Of a DNA stretch of 64,000 nucleotides, positions 35,801 through 49,105 are shown piece after piece. Below the pieces are notes generated by a model. The model searched no databases. It was given only the letters and a program-made list of their open reading frames with translations, and was not told the DNA's origin. The stretch comes from Balamuthia mandrillaris. Taxonomy: Eukaryota; Discosea; Longamoebia; Balamuthiidae. Positions within the stretch are counted from its first letter, which is position 1. Every line of letters starts with the position of its first letter. The stretch spans positions 1 to 64,000 of the forward strand of contig JAVKOQ010000108.1 in the NCBI GenBank assembly GCA_031835245.1, given 5' to 3'. The position numbers and the translations under genes are program-made.

Positions 35801-37998
35801 GAGGGTGGAGACTTTGTTCCTGCTCTTCTCTCTCTTCCAAATAGCGTGCAACTGAGTGTGTGGTGGCAGATGAAGATCTTGACTACACCCGGTATCCATG
35901 TCCTAAACGAGCTCGACGTGCAAAGCTGCCTCTCCAAGCTGGACAAAGGAATCGCGGTACTAAAAGGTGCTTATCAATTGAAGGTGGTGGATGGACCGCT
36001 CAGAGATGAGATATGCAAGCTCGTCGGCGCTTCTTCGTCGCCATCAGAGAGTTCTGTTGGTGATGCTCTCTCTCGACACACGAATCGGCTCATGAAATCA
36101 CAACAAAACCACGAAATGAGATTCCTAAAACGTGTATGTAGTTTTTTTTTTCCTATGTGGTTTTCTCTATTGTTGTTTTCGTTTCGCTGACCTCCTTGCT
36201 CTCGTCAGATAATCAACAATCCAAAAATTTTGGAATATTTCAACGTATATGCAGGAGCTTCTGTAGAAGAAATAGAAGCTGAAAGCGGATTTGAAGTGGA
36301 TCAATACAAGAATCCAAAGGGAGAATGCTATGACCTCGGTCGAAATGGCGCTTTTGGTGCCTTCAAAATACTAGTTGGCAACTTCCATCAACGGACAGCA
36401 GCACCTTACACCGAAAAGGCCTTCTGGTTATATACTCTCCTTACTGTGGGGTGTTTGACATTGGTTATGTTGACATTTAAATGGCAAAAAAAAGGCAATA
36501 TGCAGGTCGGGCTTTGCAACAAAAAGGTTTTCGAGTGGATTATGTAGAACGAGAAGACAAATTCATTGCTCAACTGAAGGATATATCTTACAACGCCTGC
36601 TGGCTTATCTCCTCTGATGCTTTAGATTGGAACTTGCGAGAACCACCAGGAGTGGACAAGTGGCGGCGCTTAGCGGATGCTTGTGAGGCGTTTCATCACA
36701 GCGGACGTGGCATATTTATTTTTGCAGACAATGAACCATTCTACGACCATGCCAATGTAGTACTGGAACGGTTGGTAGGAGCCAAGCTGAAGAGCTCAAC
36801 GCCTGGTCAACGTGATATGAAGAGAAACACAACCAAAGCTCCTGATACTCTTCCGCCAATTGGTCAGTTCAATCAGTATCTCATTACTTCTGGTCTTGAA
36901 ACTCTTTATGAAGGGTGTACCATATGTTATCCGGAAGCGATGGGCAAACTCGTATCGCTGGCAACGTCTTTTGATCGCCATCCTGCACTTATGTATTACA
37001 AAGGTGAGGAAAGGAAAGGTCGCATTGTGGTTGATACTGGATTCACCAAGCTGTGGACCGAGTGGGATCGTGCTGGTACCTGCTCTCTCTCTCCTTCCTT
37101 TTCCTCGTTCTCTGCCCTGCTGCTACTTTGTGCACCTTAGTTAATCCGAATATTGCCTCTTTAGGAACACACCGCTATATTTGTAACGCAACGGTGTGGT
37201 TGCTTGGCATTGAAGAGAGACTGAGGCGAAATGTAGGATCGGTATCAGCGTATGGGCCCATTCTGAGCTTGCCTGCACCAGGCAGAACGCCCCGCGTAGA
37301 ACCTGAGGAGACTAAAAATGAAAAATTGGATGTACTGCTTGTTGTGGATGGGTCTGGTTCTGTGCTGGACTCTCAATTTGACCAAATGCGTTTATTCTGC
37401 AAGGAGGTTTGTAATTTGTTGTGGACAATGATCATTCAATTCTGACTTGTTCTTCCTTGTATTTTAGTTTATAACAAGACTTAACGTGTCTCAACTGGTT
37501 CAAGTTGGGCTTATTCAATTTGGTTCTAGAGCTGTTGTTGAAGTACCAATCACTTCAGACAAGAGTATGCTCTACCAGCAAATTGACGCGATGATTCAAA
37601 TGAAAACTGGGACTTATTTCAACAGGGCACTGTTACTTGCCTTACAAGAATTTCGGGCACATGGACGAGTTGGTGTCAGAAAGCTTATTCTTTTCCAAAC
37701 TGATGGTGTGGATGGTTCTCAAGACGCTTCTCTCGCTCCTTCTCTCCATGCACAAGGTATTCACATTTGTGGGGTGGGTGTTGGCACTGGCTACGACATC
37801 GAGTATGGGTATGTTTATCACCACTCTCAAGTTTTTCCATTTTTCCCAACTAATCCTACTCGACTTTTTTGTTTGTCTGTACTCAGGCTGCAAAAAGTAG
37901 TTAGCCAACCTTATAATGAGTGGATAATGATGGTGTCGGATTATTCCAAGATGAACAACATTATCAATGCCTTAATTGCAAAGTGTAGTGCATTGTGA
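23093..37998 (+). CDS. Giant P-loop protein with GATase-like and vWA C-terminus (paralogue 1)
   Basis: The family is not recognised. The start is ATG at 23093 (MNQNQPQWDLLDEDEEENED); an in-frame ATG at 22979 is possible. About 3,900 residues over dozens of short introns end with TGA at 37998. The N-terminal third is helical and highly charged, with LGYSREQL and REVGLRLDGKYK. The middle region has LLVIDGMLLKK. A P-loop GPPGAGKS (about 33424-33530) is followed by ILVADEFHML as Walker B and VILIGNR as a sensor-like strand. Next come DYTDLDWMANSIEHG, then a GATase-like region (36.2-37.3 kb) and a vWA domain. It is collinear with the minus-strand gene 74 bp downstream, a clear paralogue. Walker and MIDAS residues are intact. 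A chaperone-like or signalling ATPase is possible, but the function is unknown. Confidence 0.8.
32777..32829 (+). repeat. Long CT microsatellite in an intron of paralogue 1
   Basis: About 26 CT units lie on the coding strand, directly after ...YERVP and before the exon MVSHFTGF. It is one of many such tracts. Others are at 21482-21545 and 22084-22124 (HisRS), 27430-27515 (paralogue 1), 44375-44430, 47279-47308 and 49073-49102 (paralogue 2, GA on the plus strand). Confidence 0.9.
33412..33870 (+). other. P-loop NTPase core of paralogue 1
   Basis: The exon ending ...GGACCACCAG at 33434 and the next exon, which begins GTGCTGGGAAAAGC, together code GPPGAGKS. The intron thus splits the Walker A loop. 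Downstream are FFGMIDCSNDELVERAM, Walker B SILVADEFHML and VILIGNRSN. The Walker B D-E pair and the asparagine-containing GNR strand suit an AAA- or STAND-like ATPase. The paralogue has SPPGAGKT and LLVADEYHML, also split by an intron. Confidence 0.8.
34684..34795 (+). repeat. TTCTTG-type repeat in an intron of paralogue 1
   Basis: TTCTTG hexamers grade into TTGTTC, on the coding strand, in the intron after DYTDLDWMANSIEHG. It is the same kind of hexamer as in the RNF213 intron at 9029-9319, where it is read on the minus strand. Confidence 0.85.
36230..37310 (+). other. Class I glutamine-amidotransferase-like region of paralogue 1
   Basis: The strings FKILVGNFH, QKGFRVDYVERED, ACWLISSD and HSGRGIFIFADNEP follow the strand-helix order of a flavodoxin-like GATase1 fold. 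They are followed by ITSGLETLYEGCTICYPEAM and GRIVVDTGFTKLW. A catalytic Cys-His-Glu triad is not evident at the GRGIFIFAD turn, so a non-enzymatic binding role is more likely. The assignment rests on pattern alone. Confidence 0.5.
37318..37998 (+). other. vWA domain with intact MIDAS, C-terminus of paralogue 1
   Basis: LDVLLVVDGSGSVLD gives the DxSxS metal site. The domain continues with VGLIQFGS, then KTGTYFNRAL with the MIDAS threonine, and LILFQTDGVDGS with the MIDAS aspartate. It ends VSDYSKMNNIINAL shortly before the stop. Introns fall at about 37409-37467 and 37809-37887. All MIDAS residues are present, so divalent-metal-dependent binding is plausible. Confidence 0.85.
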
Positions 37999-38072
37999 AT
38001 TCCTCTGAAGTTGCCTGCTCTCGCTTCGTTTTCTTTCCTTTTTCTCTCTCTGTTTCAAAATATATAAACGGT

Positions 38073-41000
38073 CTACCAGGCAGCCGCTTTGTTAGTTTGA
38101 AGCCACAGTGCCAACTCTTTACGAACTCTGCCTTCTCTCAGCTTCAGCTTCTCCTCACTCTCCACCAGTCGTACACATTGCAACAATGTCTGTTGCGCAC
38201 AATCATCATCCCACAGTTCATCTGGCACGTAAAGATCCTCCATCGAAAGCAAGAACTTCATCCAGGCCAATGATAAAGAACCTCCTTTGGGAGAGAGCAA
38301 ACCAGTTATAAAGTCCACATTTTCAGGAAGCGAAGCAGTCTCCTCCTCCTCGTCATCCACAGAGTGAAGTCGGTAGAATATAGGATGACCGCACAGCCGG
38401 TTAACGTCAGTGTAGGTTGCTTTCCTGTGATAAATGCAGCAGAGGACGCGCAGCAATTCCGGCCAACCGGATGGAGGAGGAAAGGAGCAACGCGAAGCAA
38501 GCAGCATTGCTACTCTGTGAGAAATGCCTCCTTGCTCCTTGCCAACTAGCACCAAGTCGCTGAAGAGATGGCTCCAAAGGTCCACAATGTTCCTTTTGTA
38601 CTCGCTACAGAAAGAGAATTTAAGGTGGGACGGGCTAAAAGTATGGAGAGTTCAGTTAAACGAGGTGGGAAACGTACGTGGAATCAGGTCGGTGGAGACT
38701 CTCATGCAACAATTGGTGACTAACTTGCACCAACTTGTCTCGCAGATAGATTGTTCTATGGTCAGCGCTATCAAAGACAGCGCGGGAGCTGTAGCCATAT
38801 CTGGAGGCCCACAAGAGACAACAAGTGAGCAGAGAGAAGCGTTTCTCAGGACGCTTTTTATCCCACTCCTCCAACGCATCCGCAAACACCCCACTTGTGT
38901 GTTCCTGGTTGCGGAAGAGGAACCAAGCGGCTCGCAGGTAGATAGAGTTTGGATTGTTGATGTCTTTTTCCGCTCGGACGAAGGGATTGGCGAGCACCTT
39001 TTTAGCCAATGACGTGTTTCCGCTGTTCTCAAGAAGGTTGGCCATGTTCTTGCAATCAACACTTTTGATGCAACTTACTGGATCCTGTTGTTGTGTGTTG
39101 TTAGCCCTTTCGTAAACGTTGAGAGCAATGGAGAGAGGGAGAAAGAGATGTTCACCGGACAAACGCTGAGCAGATGGTCTAACGCTTTCGGGCTTGTAAC
39201 GTGATGGTCGTTCCATTCCTGCTTTGCCCTCTCCCAATCGATGGAACAGCCATGCTCTACTGACTCCGCCATCCACTCCAAATCCGTATAGTCTCCATTT
39301 CGGCTGAATCCTCTGCAGAAAGAAAAGTCATCGCAGGAGTGATTGTCCTCACCCAATATGAGAGGGAATATTGGCTGATCCAGCAAGTTAAGTTTCTGTA
39401 GGGAAGCAAGCACATCCCACGAAGGTTCTTGGCAAAGGTCGCTCGTTCTGTATCGCATGCGCACCCAGGCTGCCAATCGAAAGAATGGATGGAGCTCGTG
39501 GCCGTGCGGAAGGTTTCTTACAAACTCGGCGTAGGACGCTTTCTTGTCATCCAACCCAACAAGAGCCGCTCTGACCAAAAGGCGCATAGGGGAGATTCCT
39601 TTTTCCGTGGGAATATTTTGAAGTTGCTTCTGCCGGTCGGCTTCAGATGCGTTGAAGAGGTCCAAGAAGTGATGAACAAAGGACTTGCAGCAATACTCTC
39701 GTAACATTGGCATCTTGTGCAAAAGGCGAGTGCTCAGTCGCTTCTCCACTTCTTTTCCATCCGTTACGATGCTCACGAGGTCCTTTACCTTTCGCAACGT
39801 GATGCTTTCGTTAGAGAAGAGCGCACGGCAAGCAATGTGCCACCAGTGTAAAAATCGTTTGATCTGTTCACTCAACTTGTAGGATCCTCCGTGAGATATC
39901 ACTTTCTCAATCTTTGCGAGACTTAAACAGCAGTCCAACGTCTTCACGCAGAGCGCATGTCCCAACTTTCTTTGAACACTATCAAGCAGTTGTTCGTCAT
40001 GTTCTGTTGCGTGTGATGGGAGAGTTTAATTTTACTGTAAACAAAAAGAAAAAAAGAAACCTAGCGAACGCAGAGGAGAAAGAGATAGGTGTACCATTCT
40101 TGCGGTTTCCTATTAGTACTACTTTCAGCCAGTACAAACGGTTGCTCACCCAATTCAGCAGCTCTTCTTTGTGTTCCTTGGAGAGCATGTGATACTCATC
40201 AGCCACAAGAAGACTCTGGTAGCCTTCATCAGGAAAATGTTCTGTTAGGAAGGACTTCATCGCACATTCGACCAGCTGGTCGTTTGAACAGTCTAACATT
40301 ACGCAGTGTCGTTCTCCTTCCCTTTTCATTACTTCTTCAAGCAAATGTGTTTTGCCTGATGACGGTGATTATGACAAATAAGCAAAACGACAAAGCAACA
40401 CAAAAGCGAACAGAAACTTACCAGCGCCAGGAGGGCTCACCAAGAAAATAATGCACTGCTGATTATTGTCGTAGAAATGATGAAATTGGAGATCAAGGTC
40501 ATAATCTGCTTTGGAGCGAACCAGCCATGTCTCTGGCGGTCCAAAGCTATTTCTTATCAATTCCTCGAAGTAAGACGCATCACTTGTTGTGCCTATTGGC
40601 CGAATAAATAGGGTAAGAAATACGAAAGCAAAAGATAATGTTCCAATGAACGAAAGGCGGCAGAGGTCAACCATTGAACTTGTATTTGATCCTACAAAGA
40701 CCAAGTTGGTTACTCGCATCAAGCCCTTCCTTCCAATCACTGAAGTCTGGATTGTTAAAGAAGGTAAAGTTACATCGATCCCTGTTCTCCGCAAAGTTGA
40801 AAGATGTATCCGTGTTCTCAAAGTAAATAAAATGCCACGGATTTTTCTTTGTGTACTGTTGAACCAAAACATGAGAGAGCATTAGATTGAAGGTCGGAAA
40901 AACAACGAAAAAGGTTAGGTTCAGCCACCTCACAAAACCATTTGAGCAACAGGTCTTCTATGACGGACAAGCCTTGCACGTAGACAAAACAATGTCTGTC

Positions 41001-44000
41001 GTCGTCCAACTGAGAGACAACTTTATGATAGAGAGCAGCATTGGAAACAGTTCCAGAGGAGATAACGTAGGAGAGGTCACATTGTTTCGTAACGATGCCC
41101 AACTCTCGAATCAGGTTCAGAGTTCCGGAGCTGCAGAAGAAGACGCCGTACTTGTGAATGCGACGACAGAACGGCTCCAGCTCTTCTCTGCCCAGCTTGC
41201 ACTCTCCAAGGAGGTGTTTTCGTAAGATGGCATTGGGGCAAGCATCTGCCAGACAATGAGCTATGATACGCGTCGTTAAGTCGGTGCGATCTGTCTTTGG
41301 AGGACGATGGGCCACCTTATACTGGCACTTGAGAAGAAACCAATCCTTTGGTTCCACAAGGAGGGATGAAGAAACAACGGTAAGAGCAAAAATAGCCAGA
41401 AATGAAAATCACAAACCTTGTAACTGTTGCTTAGGCCTGAGCGAAGGACATCCACCAGCCAACAGGTAAAGTCTACCATCTTGGCTGGTGAGGGGGTATC
41501 AGAACTAGAGCAAGTGGAAGCCCTTTTCCCTTCGTTGTTCTTCTCAGTGTTGAGCGCAACTTGATAGAGCTTTGCGTGTAAGATGTAGCCAAGCAATTGG
41601 CCATGAGTTGCGGAGTAAAGCGCTCTTCGTTGGAACATTTTAAGGAAGACCAAGAACAAGGGAGGAGGATCACCACGCACGGAAGCTACCTGTGTATCTT
41701 TGACTGGACGATAGTTAAACCCCTCCAGAGAGCCGAATGGATTGCGCTCTTCTCGCTGAGACAATGCTTCCAGGGTAAGGTTGAGTTGGTGATCGCTGAT
41801 GCTTGCATTCAACATACTCTCTTCAGTACATTGAAATTCTCCTTCATACTCTTCCTCATATTGCCGTTCATTCTCGTCTTGTTCTGCATCTTCGTACTCT
41901 TCCTTTTCCTCTTTCTCTTTCTCTTTCTCTTTCTCTTCCTCATCCTCTTCCTCATCCTCTTCCTCTTCCTCTTCCTCTTCTTCCTCCTCTTCCTCTTCCT
42001 CTTCGCCTTCTGCTTTGTACGCTATGTCCTCTTCCCGATAATAATACTCTGAGTCGTCTTCGTCTAGTCCCTCGTTTTCACATGCCAATTCAATGCTTTC
42101 AGAATCATCGCCTGAAATCGCATCTTCTGACCCTGGGTCCTCTCTTTCATAAGTTTCTCCAAGAAAAGCCAAGGTAGAGGACCCCTCGTCAACCAGTTCT
42201 TCTTCCTGTTTCACTTCGTCACGAATGTAATGTCCTTTGATAGAGAAGACGAGCGCGTTCTCCTTTTCCATTTGACTCGTGGCAAGAAATTCGACCATCG
42301 CTAGCAACGAGCGTTCTCCCAACAGCTGCTCAATGAATCGCAGGCTGCCCAAAGCCCTCATCGCAAAATGTTGAAAGCGAAACTCCACTTTGGGCCACAC
42401 TGCCATCATTCGGTGTACCGTTTCCTGATTCCTCTTTGTTGCTTCCTCCAGGAGAATACTACTTGCCGTCCTTCTCGTGTGCTTCATCAAACCCAGAACA
42501 GTGCTTATTAAACCAATGAAGGAGATGATGGAAGGTTCGAGCTTGGCTCGTTGTTCTCCGTCTAGGTCCCTGAAGAAGTTCATGATAACCCTCTCTGAAT
42601 CGGGTATTCCGAGGCGTTCTTCCCTTGGTCGCAGAAAGAGGTACAACCATCGACACAAGAACTGAAGAAAGTGTACTGCAGGTTGATTGAGAGGGATTGC
42701 CAAAATGCGATAACAGTTCAGCAAATCGAAGAAATAGAAAGGAGGTGATGAAGATGAAGAAGAAGAAGAAGAAGATGATGATGATGATGAGGATGACGAC
42801 GATGAAACGATTGAAGGTTTGTCCAACGCAGAGAAAGGATTGACTACAAACGGATACCATCGCTCTCCCTTCTCATCTTTCTTCAACAACAAGCCTTCAA
42901 TAATGAGCAGCGTCAATGGCGGAGTGTTGAGGCAAATGTCTTCCCACGCTGTTTCATGGTTGGCATAAGCGGCGCAACAACGCAGCGACGATCGTCGTCC
43001 CAATCTATCTTCTTTGTATTTGGTTTGTTCTTCACTGAGATCGCCATCGTATGTGAAGGTCTCACCAACGCCAAGCAGCTCATACTCTGCTTCTTTAATG
43101 CTTGTGGTTGGTCCCGCTTTGTCACGGGTAGCAGTTGAAAGAGAGGGGAGAGAGTTGGTCTTGTTTTCGAGGGCGAGAAACTGACTGAGAGTTAGGAACT
43201 TCCAGCAGGTGGCACCGCAATCGATGGTCGATGTTTTGCCATCAGTTGTGGTCGTGTCGAAGAGGAAGCATTCGTGACCTGGTCGCACGCTAAGAATACC
43301 ATGTGAGACAAATGGTTTAATCGCCAAGAGCGACTGACAGTCGATGATCAACAAGGATGTAGAAGAAGAGGTATAGGCACTAAACCTCTGCTTGTTGCGC
43401 TTGCTAGCGAAAGCACCTGACGATGTTGAAGCATACTCAGATCCTTCCAACGCTATCGCTTGATCTTGTGTGAACCGTTGCACAGAGAAGAACTGAGCAC
43501 TAGGATTTCCGGCACTCAAGTTTTCCGCTGTGTTGTTTTGTAATCCACGAGATACATCTGCGGAAGAGTGGCCCTCGTTCTCCTGCTCGTCCGCAGAGAG
43601 CAGCACTTCGTCTCTGGTTAGCCTGTAAGGAGTCTTCTCGAAGAGGGAGGCAAAAGAGAGCAGTGGTAGTTCGCGTCCTTCCACCGCCAATTCGACCAAT
43701 ACGCCTCGATATTTAGCGACTGAGAGAGAAGTCTTGATCTTCATGCTGGTAAGGGTGTCTTGGATGTTCTCCAGAGTTAATTTGTCTAAAGGAGGTTGGT
43801 TGTTGCTGATGTACTCGTTCAAGAAATCCATTAGGTGTTTGATGTGTTGAATGTAGGTAAAGAGGCATTGAATAATCATTGCGCTGGCTTTGGATCGTTT
43901 CTGTTTCTCCGCTGAAGAGAGTGATGATATTGTTGAAGATGATGGGTGAGAAGATGATGACAACGAAGAAGGATGTGAAGATGTTGAGGGAGATGAAGAA

Positions 44001-44373
44001 AATGGGGGAGAAGAAGGGTTGGTGGCTTTAGGAGAACAACAGGTATTCAAGAAGCTAAAGAACATGCTCTTAACTATTTCCACAGATGATAGCAAGCCTT
44101 CTTCCAAAACGGAAACAAAAGGCTGCAGTAACACCACCAGATCTTCGCTGTTCTCGACAGCAGTCCGGGACAGGAACTGCCCAAATTGCGAAGCTGCTCT
44201 TTCTTCTATGTTTTGTTTCATCCACTCATCCGCCATTTCAGCAACGCGATCGTCAGCAAGACAAAGGAATGACTCCAACCGCTGTGTGTTATTCATCAAG
44301 GGCAATGAGGAAAAGCAGAAAGAGAAACCCATAAGTAAGCCATATCAAGAAGCATCGAAAAAGCGACAAGGAA

Positions 44374-44433
<60 letters not shown>

Positions 44434-47277
44434 CGGAGGGAATATTACCTGGCGAGTATAGGCTATGCCTTCTTGGTTGTGGTTAGTGAACAGCCGCACT
44501 TGGGAGGAGGATGGCAGCAAAACTTTCACGTTGATAAGTGTAGGTAATCCGACAGGAGATGTAAACTCACGAATGTCCTTGATGCCCTTGTTCGTGTTCA
44601 TAGCTTCCTCTCTCAACATGTCCACTAGATCACCAACACCATGACTACCTCCCAACCAACTGCTGAGAAGTTCTTCGTCAACGCCAACAGCCCAAAACCA
44701 GGCTAACAACACGTTGGCGCAGTGATACTGCAACTGGATGAGCTCTTCCGTGGGAGGGGTCGTCAACAAGCAGACCTGAAGAGCTTTGAGATTCTCCTCA
44801 AAGACTTTGAAGGTCAGAGCGGTGGTAACAGAGAAACGTGGAAACCGATCCATCAGCAAATCAGCCTCTGGGTATTGATAGTCATTGGTCCACTTTGTCA
44901 TGTCTTCACCATTGTTGCTCCTCAACTGTCGTTGCCAAGTCTCTAAAAGTTTCACAGGAACGGCTCGCTAAGATGACAAAATGTTATTAGTTTTATCTTC
45001 ATATTTTATTAGAAAACTAACCTGCGGAATGGATAACACCGAACTGGAGGATTTACTCTGAAAGAGAACCACCTGCTCGTTCTTAATCGGGCTGTCCTTG
45101 AAGATGCGCGCCCAGTGGTTGTACACCGCGTCATCCAAGTGAATAGGAGCCACAAGATAGATGGCCAGAGTGGAGACCGAGTGAACATTCTCTTTCACTG
45201 TTTTGGCCAGGTCCACTTGCCTATCTCGTGCTATCATCTGGTGGTATTGTTAGCGGCAAACGCATCAATAATACAAAAACAACAAACCACTACAACAATA
45301 CCTTGAACAGGTCAATTTCTGCTTCACTTTGAGGTAGGACCGAACGATCCAAAAGGGAATAGGGATAAAGCATCCAAAAGAGATAAAAAAGGAATTTATG
45401 GTGGGGGGCGTAGTTCTTGCCTAACTCACGCAGAATAAAGCGAGAGCCTTCCTCGTCGAGCCAATCCTTGTGAAGTCGAATCTGCTGTGAGAGTTCGTGG
45501 TGCTTTCCAGAGAATATGTTTAACGCGTGGTCAGAGAATCTTGCAAAGTAAGCTGCTAACAGCGGCGGGCTGTCTCGCAGCGGAAGAACAAAAGGCTTTT
45601 CTATTTCTTTCTTCTTCCTTGAAAAGAAAGAAGCCAGCTGCTCAAAGTTACCCTGTTGTTTTTGTCAGAACAGAGAGTTAGAAAAACAAACGTGAGCAAA
45701 GTGAAGGAAGATTTTACGGTCTTATAGGCATGAATGAAACCATCGTAAAACGGATGTTTGCAGCTGATTTCATATAGTTTTAGTTTTGTTGAAATCTCTA
45801 GCAAAAGTGTTAATGCACGAGTAATTTCCTGTTGCGTATGACTCATCTGTACAGCAGCTTGAAGCACATCAGATACAACAACATCAGGCTCTTTCTCTTT
45901 CTACAAGGGACAAGAATATTAGCTCCATTCTTCACTTTCAGATAACGTATAGTTAGAAATAAAACAAAAAGATGAAGATCTATGCATACGTCTTCGCATT
46001 GTATCACGTAATGTACTAACGCTTTCACGAATGCGCCTGTTTGTGGTTTCGAATTACATTTGGAAAGCAAGAGCGACATTGCTGCAGGAGTGTAATGGGC
46101 GACGTCATTTAAATCAAGTTCGTTGCCCTCTTCGAGCCATTTGATGAGATGAACTGGAGCAACTATCCTTGATCCATTATCTTCACTGTAGAGTATGCTG
46201 GCCTTGACTCGCTTTCGCACATTTTCGTTCATATAAAAGTCTAACACAGCTGCCCCCATTCTATGGGTTATTTTCAAATAAGAATAATGAATGCAGCTGG
46301 TGATCATAATAAGCAAGAAACCTTTTTCCGTTTAGCCGCTTCAAGTCCGTTTTGCTCATTCCCGAAAAGTATCTTTCCAAACCTACTTGTCGGTAAATAA
46401 TATCTTTTTAGGTAAAGCAATGAGGAGCGTGATTAAGACAAAATACAGAAGAATTATCTAAAAATTATCTAAAACCTTTGGGACCATCAAGCGCAAGAAT
46501 CCAAGGTAATCCTTGAACGCTGGCTGTCTCCGGGTTAAGCTCGATTGGAATATGGCTATCAATGATGCGTTCAATGTCTTTGGCGTTCAGCTCTACTGTC
46601 TGAGCAAAAGCAGGATGAAGACTCAACAGAGTCCATTTCAAAACGGATATAACAACAGCCGCCCCAGTGCTCCTTTCATAACACTGTGAAAGAAGTAAAC
46701 GACAAAACTACATAAGCATGAAAAAAGAGGTACCATTTCATTCAGGTTCTCAGCAAGCTCTGAAAGAAATCTCGGCACAAGTGCTTCCAACTTCTCCACA
46801 GCTAAACCGTTGAACAAGTTATGAATGCTCGGCGGGGATATGCAAAGCAACAACTTCATCGGTTGGTGATACACTTGCAGCAACTGCAGGAGCATATCCA
46901 ATCCGTGAGGAAAGAGCTGCCATTCTTGGTACATCTTTGGCCAGTTAAGCTCGTTTTGTTGCATGCATTGGTACAAAAGTACTTGTTGATGGCTCATAGA
47001 AGAATCTTGTTGCACAAAACAGTAGTGAGGAACGTCTGGTGGGATGTTGCTGTTGGAGGCAGAAGAAGAGTCGTTTGTTCCAGTGAAGAAGGTGAGCAGG
47101 TGCAATGAGTGCGCATTCACGGCTTTGCAACGATTTTTGAAGGAGCGGACAAACAATTGTTTGCTGACTTGTTTGCACTCGTTGGGAGATGACAAGACTG
47201 TTCGTATCCAGCTTTCAATGCGAAGTTCTTGGGATAACCATTGACTCATCTACAGAGATGAAAGTGTAAGATAAAGC

Positions 47278-47311
<34 letters not shown>

Positions 47312-49066
47312 TTACGCACTGGCACTTGGGAAACATAATTATAGAACGAAATGTCCTTTTCAAGCATGCTGTTGTTTCGTAGAATCAAATTCGTACATTT
47401 TGCCACCAGAAAGTCCAAAAGATTGTCCGTATTGTGATCATCACATTCATGGCTAAACTCATGGGTGCGGTGTTGAAGTTGAACGAGGCTTTGGACTACT
47501 TTGGCTAGAACAGTATCGTGGATGTTATGCTTCTCACTGAGTTGAGAAATCAACTCGGCTTGTAATGCACTTTGGAGGCTAAAAGGCCCCTTAGACTTGT
47601 CGAGAGCGCGTTCCAGATATTCTGCACGCATTAACGGACCAAGTAACATATACAGAACTCTATACATTACGTTTCCTTCCACCAAACATTCTGGGAAAAG
47701 AACTCGAGCCTACATGACAATAAGAGACCAAACACGATAAGAGTAAATGACAACCCATAATAATCAGGAAAATAAATGGTGAGAAGGTGAACCTTCACAT
47801 TGATAATGCTGCTTTGGCTTCCTGTCTTAACTTTTATCACAGTCAACGACGGGTTGAGCGAAGGCGTCACAAAGCAGAACTTCACTTTCATCTTTGAGGA
47901 GTGAGCCACAATCATGTCTCGCTGCATGTCGGACAGAAGATGGGCGTTCAGGAAAATCCTACAGTTGGTGATGGCGTGGAAGTTGTCTTCGATGGGAGAT
48001 CTTTTGCTGTCGATCAGATCGAAGCAGTCCGTGATATGAACACCTGAACCCTTTTCCTTCTTGCTCTCCTCAAAGTAATAATCCGCCACAAAGCGAACGT
48101 CCTGACAAGCCATGAGAAGATACAGATTCTCCTCTGGGGCTTCTGGATTGAGCGCGCTTTCTCTCCACTTCTTTTCCTCGACAGACCATTTCAAGTGATG
48201 GAGCCGCGTCGCTTGCATCTTTTCAACTTCGTGGAGCGGAAGCTCCAACAAAGTTGGATCCTTGGCACAACGCTCGGTCGTGTTTAGAGTAATATGGCCG
48301 ATAAGACTGGATTCAGAGTCGTAGGCTTGATACATGGTCCTCGTGGCAGAGTTCAGAGTAGGAGGCCAGATCACACTGTTAAACTTGTTGGTGACTTGCA
48401 AGGAGTTCTTCAACTGAGGATAGTACACCAACATAAGGCGAACAGAGCCGACAGAGGCATCTATCAAATGGGCAAGATCGATGGCAGAGAGGTTGCCAGT
48501 AACGTTGATTGCGTAGAAACAGAGGACGGTGTGTCTGCTCAAGCGTTTGAGCTTCTGAAGGATGGTGTGCACATTGGATACTTCCACTGCATCTTCTTGG
48601 TACAACACGCAGGTTAGACACAAGAGAATGCCTCGAATGTAACGCAAATGATCGTCCGTCACGACCGTGATACAGTTTGAGGCCTCCTGCTGAAAGAAGT
48701 CTAAAACGATGTTCTTGGCTTCTGTCAATAGAATAGGATCGAATCTATTCATAAAGAGAAAGGGCGTGAGAGAAGAGGAATGCACAAGAAGAGCAACCGA
48801 GAAATCGACGAAGAGAAGCGACGAGAAACATCACAAAACTAACCTGTTGTTCAGCATTAGCACTCTTTTCCATTTGGCATTGAGAAGGTCACCCAATTCT
48901 GGGAAAACCTCAGCCCGTAGAAAATGGCTCAAACCTCCAAACGCAAGGCTGGGAAAGTTATCGAGCATTTCTAACTTTTGCTCTATGGTGGCGTCTTTAT
49001 TTGTGATCTGGGTAAAGTGGTAGAAGTCGAAGAACTGGGCTAAGACAGAAGCACTAACCAGAAAGT

Positions 49067-49105
<39 letters not shown>

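Noticed and set aside
38073-38585. A vWA tail for the minus-strand giant gene
   Set aside because: The frame stops at 38073, 75 bp from the end of the opposite gene. No DxSxS motif is present on the minus strand downstream.
41597-42177. Plus-strand frame rich in Leu and Phe that looks like a membrane protein
   Set aside because: It is the complement of the Glu-rich coding run of the minus-strand paralogue.
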